Below the pieces are notes generated by a model that ran no database searches, was not told the DNA's origin, and saw nothing but the letters and a program-made list of their open reading frames with translations. A program made the translations under genes and the position numbers. From Bacillota bacterium (GTDB lineage: Bacteria; Bacillota; Clostridia; Oscillospirales; Ruminococcaceae), in the NCBI GenBank assembly GCA_023394255.1, contig JAEXAZ010000036.1, positions 1 to 7,774 on the forward strand: DNA of 7,774 nucleotides, given 5' to 3'. Positions 5,204-7,774 of this stretch are shown here, piece by piece (within the stretch, counting starts at the first letter, position 1; each line of letters opens with the position of its first letter).

Positions 5204-7453
5204 TTAGTTGCATTTGGAGTAGCCGCAGGAACGGCAGCTGACGCAGCCGCCCTCGTGCTCCATCGGGCTTCCGCATTCCGGGCAGAATTTATCGGGCAGT
5301 TTATCGGCCTCTTCTTCCTGAGGATAGGCCGCTTTTGTTTCGGTGGGACGAACAGGCGCCTTCTGCGCTTCAATCATATCCGAAGTCTTTTTTATCACCC
5401 GCGCGATGGCGTCCGGGCAGGAGGTGCATTTCATCCCCGCATGGCGGATGGTGGAGGGGCAGCGGATGCCCCGCAGCTGTTCAAGGATCTCGTCCTTGCT
5501 GACGCCGGAACGAAGCGCAATGGATACCAGACGTGCGGTCGCTTCCGACTGGGAGGGGCATCCCCCCGCCTTTCCGGTGGAGGTGAATACTTCACAGATG
5601 CCGTTCTCGTCGTAGTTCACGGTGACATAAAGGTTGCCGCACCCGATTTTCATGCGTTCGGTAATCCCGCAGGTGACATCCGGGCGCGGGCGGGGTTTGA
5701 TGTTTCCGTAGTCACGGGCGCTTTCCCCAAGGGTCCCTTCCTTTTTCACCGAGCCGATATTGAGCACCTGCTCCGCGCGGCTGCCGTCGCGGTAGATGGT
5801 AACGCCCTTGCAGTCAAGCTGGTAGGCCAGCATATAGACCTCCTGCACATCCTCCACCGTCGCGTCATGGGAGAAGTTGACCGTCTTGGAAACCGCGTTG
5901 TCGGTATATTTCTGAAACGCCGCCTGCATCCTGACATGGTAAAGCGGGCTGACGTCGTGCGCACAGACGAATATCCGGCGGATGTCTTCAGGCAGCTCCA
6001 TGATATGCGTGAGCGTACCCTCCTGTGCGATACGCTTCATCAAATCATCGCTGTAAAGACCCCGGTCGATCAGCACCTTTTTCAGCGTAGGGCTGACCTC
6101 GATCATCTCGGTGCCGTCCATGACATTGCGGATGAACACATAGGCAAATACCGGTTCCACGCCGGAGGAGCAGCCTGCAATGATCGAGAGCGTGCCTGTC
6201 GGCGCGATAGTGGTGATGGTCGCGTTGCGAAGCGGCGGGCCGCCCGCAAATACGCTTTCTTCAAACAGCGGGAACGCGCCGCGTTCCTTCGCCAGTTCGA
6301 TGGATGTCGCGCGCCCGGTCTCCGTAATGTACTTCATCACCTGGCCCGCGAGCTCGACCGCCTCGTCGGAATCATACGGGATTCCCATCAGCCCCAGCAT
6401 ATCTGCCCAGCCCATTACGCCCAGCCCGATTTTGCGGGTCTGCTTAGTGGTAAAATCAATTTCCGGCAGCGGATATTTGTTGACGTCGATAACATTATCA
6501 AGAAAATGGACTGCCTTTTGTACGGTGCCTTTCAGTTTCGCATAATCAAGCTCCATGCTCCCGTCCTTTTCCGCAAGCATATTCACAAGATTGATCGAGC
6601 CAAGATTGCAGGATTCGTAAGGAAGCAGGGGCTGTTCACCGCAGGGGTTGGTGCTTTCGATCTCTCCCTGTTGAGGGACGACGTTATCGCGGTTCAGGCG
6701 GTCAAGGAAGATAATCCCGGGCTCCCCGTTCCGCCACGCGCTCTCGACGATTTTGGTGAACACCTCTCGGGCGTCAAGTTCTCCGACAGCGGTCTTGCTT
6801 TTCGGGTCAATCAGATTATAACGGTTATTATGCTGCACTGCGTGCATAAATTCTTCGGTGATGCCGACCGAAATATTAAAATTGGTGATGTCCGCGTTGT
6901 CTTTTTTGCAGTCGATAAATTGCAGAATATCCGGATGGTCGATACGCAGGATCCCCATATTCGCGCCGCGGCGGGTTCCGCCCTGTTTCACTGCCTCCGT
7001 TGCCATATTGAACACCCGCATGAAGCTGACCGGCCCGCTGGCGACACCGCCCGTTGTACGGACGGTAGAGCCGCTGGCACGCAGCCGGGAAAAAGAAAAT
7101 CCCGTACCGCCGCCGGATTTATGGATCAGCGCGGCCTGTTTGATTGCTTCGAAAATTTCTTCCATGGAATCGCCTACCGGCAGGACAAAGCAGGCGGAAA
7201 GCTGTCCAAGCTCTTTGCCTGCATTCATCAGCGTGGGGGAATTCGGCAAAAATTCAAGATTGGTCATCATGTCGTAAAACTGCTTGGCAACGGCGGCCGT
7301 ATCCGTATCCGGGTCATGTATCAGGTCTGCCTGCGCAATTGCGTTGGCCACCCGCATAAACATCTGATCCACTGTTTCAATGTTTTTTCCGGTTTGATCT
7401 TTCATCAAATATCGCTTTTCCAAAACAGTCAGCGCATTCTTTCCAATCTTCAT
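5204..7453 (-). CDS. nrdJ: Adenosylcobalamin-dependent (class II) ribonucleotide reductase
   Basis: The 749-aa product reduces ribonucleotides to deoxyribonucleotides using a cobalamin-generated thiyl radical, without need of oxygen or a second subunit. The N-terminus goes straight into the NrdJ barrel (FLPNSPTLMNAG at 68-79), with no room for an ATP-cone, so the overall-activity site should be absent. Redox and radical residues are in place: Cys88 in LSACFVLPVGDS; Asn269, Cys271 (thiyl radical) and Glu273 in NPCGEQ; Cys282 in ESCNLGSINL. IAPTGTLSIIAGCSSGVEP (417-434) is the family phosphate-binding region. The tail has TSCPDAI (678-683) and a cysteine-rich end FCPECGSP...GCVSCRSCGYSKC with Cys724, 727, 737, 740, 743 and 748. 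This end probably forms a zinc ribbon and carries the dithiol that re-reduces the active site. The ATG at 7451-7453 has AAAGGA 9 nt upstream. The gene has its own promoter with NrdR-like boxes and ends in a terminator, so it is mainly monocistronic. A long opposite-strand frame (5024-7480) is a shadow. Confidence 0.97.
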   Translation of the reverse strand: MKIGKNALTVLEKRYLMKDQTGKNIETVDQMFMRVANAIAQADLIHDPDTDTAAVAKQFYDMMTNLEFLPNSPTLMNAGKELGQLSACFVLPVGDSMEEIFEAIKQAALIHKSGGGTGFSFSRLRASGSTVRTTGGVASGPVSFMRVFNMATEAVKQGGTRRGANMGILRIDHPDILQFIDCKKDNADITNFNISVGITEEFMHAVQHNNRYNLIDPKSKTAVGELDAREVFTKIVESAWRNGEPGIIFLDRLNRDNVVPQQGEIESTNPCGEQPLLPYESCNLGSINLVNMLAEKDGSMELDYAKLKGTVQKAVHFLDNVIDVNKYPLPEIDFTTKQTRKIGLGVMGWADMLGLMGIPYDSDEAVELAGQVMKYITETGRATSIELAKERGAFPLFEESVFAGGPPLRNATITTIAPTGTLSIIAGCSSGVEPVFAYVFIRNVMDGTEMIEVSPTLKKVLIDRGLYSDDLMKRIAQEGTLTHIMELPEDIRRIFVCAHDVSPLYHVRMQAAFQKYTDNAVSKTVNFSHDATVEDVQEVYMLAYQLDCKGVTIYRDGSRAEQVLNIGSVKKEGTLGESARDYGNIKPRPRPDVTCGITERMKIGCGNLYVTVNYDENGICEVFTSTGKAGGCPSQSEATARLVSIALRSGVSKDEILEQLRGIRCPSTIRHAGMKCTSCPDAIARVIKKTSDMIEAQKAPVRPTETKAAYPQEEEADKLPDKFCPECGSPMEHEGGCVSCRSCGYSKCN

Positions 7454-7469
7454 ACTTCAACGTCCTTTT

Positions 7470-7485
7470 ACACAATATAGCATTG
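7470..7485 (-). promoter_or_regulatory. Probable NrdR box, promoter-distal, one good half
   Basis: Plus strand ACACAATATAGCATTG. The first ten bases match the NrdR-box pattern ACACwATATA; the second half is degenerate. It lies 16 bp upstream of the nrdJ start codon, inside the predicted leader. Its centre is 28 bp from that of the better box at 7498-7513; paired NrdR boxes usually sit about three helical turns apart, so the spacing is slightly short. NrdR is the ATP/dATP-sensing repressor of nrd genes. Confidence 0.55.
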
Positions 7486-7487
7486 CC

Positions 7488-7496
7488 ACACAATAT
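7488..7496 (-). promoter_or_regulatory. Extra NrdR-like half-site
   Basis: A second exact copy of ACACAATAT, 18 bp from the copy at 7470-7478 and in the same orientation. It lies between the two fuller boxes, and a 16-bp site drawn from it would overlap the box at 7498-7513. It may be an alternative register for NrdR or a decayed duplicate. Confidence 0.4.
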
Positions 7497-7497
7497 C

Positions 7498-7513
7498 ACA
7501 CCATATATTGTGG
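7498..7513 (-). promoter_or_regulatory. Probable NrdR box, promoter-proximal
   Basis: Plus strand ACACCATATATTGTGG. It is a near-perfect 16-bp palindrome (six of eight base pairs symmetric) and fits the NrdR-box form ACACwATATATwGTGT closely. It begins about 5 nt downstream of the predicted nrdJ transcription start, so repressor binding here would block promoter clearance. Confidence 0.7.
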
Positions 7514-7524
7514 TCACAAGATTT

Positions 7525-7553
7525 ATTTTATCACGAAATTTATCAATATGCAA
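7525..7553 (-). promoter_or_regulatory. nrdJ promoter (sigma-A type, extended -10)
   Basis: On the minus strand, -35 TTGCAT (7548-7553), a 17-bp spacer and -10 TAAAAT (7525-7530) preceded by TGA (extended -10). Predicted transcription start is near 7518, giving a leader of about 65 nt. This is the best promoter in the window. The 7-bp direct repeat TGATAAA occurs twice within it, 12 bp apart. Confidence 0.75.
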
Positions 7554-7576
7554 TGTTACCGACCCATAAGTTTCCT

Positions 7577-7595
7577 AAAATTTGTAACAAATTTT
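7577..7595. repeat. 19-bp perfect palindrome upstream of nrdJ promoter
   Basis: AAAATTTGT-A-ACAAATTTT: two 9-nt arms around one central base. It lies between the 5S terminator and the nrdJ promoter, with its centre about 68 bp upstream of the predicted start. It has no U-run on either side that would make a standard terminator. It could be an operator for an unidentified regulator, or an AT-rich upstream element. Confidence 0.6.
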
Positions 7596-7611
7596 CACGA
7601 CATTATATGAC

Positions 7612-7646
7612 AAAAAAAGATCCATTCAAATTATGAATGGATCTTT
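7612..7646 (-). terminator. Intrinsic terminator of the 5S rRNA (rRNA operon end)
   Basis: Minus strand AAAGATCCATTCA, a 5-nt loop, TGAATGGATCTTT: a perfect 13-bp stem followed by four more T (seven in a row including the stem). It starts about 4 nt after the 3' end of 5S rRNA. Confidence 0.93.
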
Positions 7647-7650
7647 CAGA

Positions 7651-7766
7651 GCTGGCAAAGACCTATTTTCCCAGGCGGCTTCCCGCCAAGTATCATCGGC
7701 ACTGCTGAGCTTAACTGCTGTGTTCGGAATGGGAACAGGTGGGACCTCAGCGTAATAAATACCAGC
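7651..7766 (-). rRNA. rrf: 5S ribosomal RNA
   Basis: The reverse complement has the universal 5S core: CCCATTCCGAACACAGCAGTT in the loop B/C region, AAGCTCAGCAGTGCCGATGATACT, and TGGCGGGAAGCCGCCTGGGA. The terminal helix I is formed by GCTGGTA at the 5' end (7760-7766) and TTTGCCAGC at the 3' end (7651-7659). This gives a gene of about 116 nt, normal for bacteria; the ends may be off by one or two bases. A strong terminator follows at once, so this is the last gene of an rRNA operon whose 16S and 23S genes presumably lie beyond the right edge. Confidence 0.96.
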
Positions 7767-7774
7767 CATATGAA

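Noticed and set aside
5024..7480. 818-codon open frame on the plus strand opposite nrdJ
   Set aside because: It runs antisense to a clear nrdJ, shows no known domain, is rich in Arg/His/Ala/Gly as expected from reverse-strand reading of a GC-rich gene, and has no ribosome binding site. The open length follows from the codon bias of nrdJ.
7454..7518. Cobalamin riboswitch in the nrdJ leader
   Set aside because: The predicted leader is only about 65 nt, far too short for a B12 riboswitch, and no B12-box is visible; the sequence is explained by NrdR-like boxes.

Overview
The window looks like chromosomal backbone from a GC-rich member of the Clostridia (Firmicutes), probably the Oscillospiraceae/Ruminococcaceae group. 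This rests on a Firmicutes-type darA-holB-ricT cluster, strong purine-rich ribosome binding sites, a short YaaO-type Orn/Lys/Arg decarboxylase, a FemX-type cell-wall enzyme and a class II ribonucleotide reductase. The taxonomic call below phylum level is inference. Every gene I can support lies on the minus strand, so the transcription order runs from the right end of the window to the left.

Right end (about 7454-7774): a complete 5S rRNA gene followed by a strong intrinsic terminator closes what is presumably an rRNA operon. Next comes an AT-rich control region of about 160 bp for nrdJ. It holds a 19-bp perfect palindrome, a good sigma-A-type promoter with an extended -10, and an array of NrdR-box-like ACACAATAT/ATATTGTGG elements just downstream of the predicted transcription start.

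Middle right (5161-7453): nrdJ encodes an adenosylcobalamin-dependent ribonucleotide reductase of 749 aa and is closed by a GC-rich intrinsic terminator.

Middle and left (1-5053): six co-oriented genes follow. They are a short QueG-like double [4Fe-4S] protein (270 aa from the corrected start), a FemX-like aminoacyltransferase that uses a TTG start, and a PLP-dependent Orn/Lys/Arg decarboxylase 4 bp downstream of it. Then come darA (cyclic-di-AMP-binding PII-like protein), holB (DNA polymerase III delta prime, overlapping darA by 1 bp) and ricT (PSP1-domain protein, cut by the left edge). The last three, with the decarboxylase, are a contracted version of the yaaO-tmk-yaaQ-yaaR-holB-yaaT locus of Bacillus subtilis. 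Both tmk and yaaR are absent from their usual places.

The genes cover dNTP supply (nrdJ), clamp loading (holB), second-messenger sensing (darA), RNA processing (ricT), cell-wall cross-bridges (femX-like) and amine metabolism (decarboxylase). I see no mobile element, CRISPR array, tRNA, phage gene or obvious defence system, and no wholly new system. The points most worth a second look are the regulatory architecture in front of nrdJ, the uncharacterised short QueG-like protein next to a B12-dependent enzyme, and the tight femX-like/decarboxylase pair.
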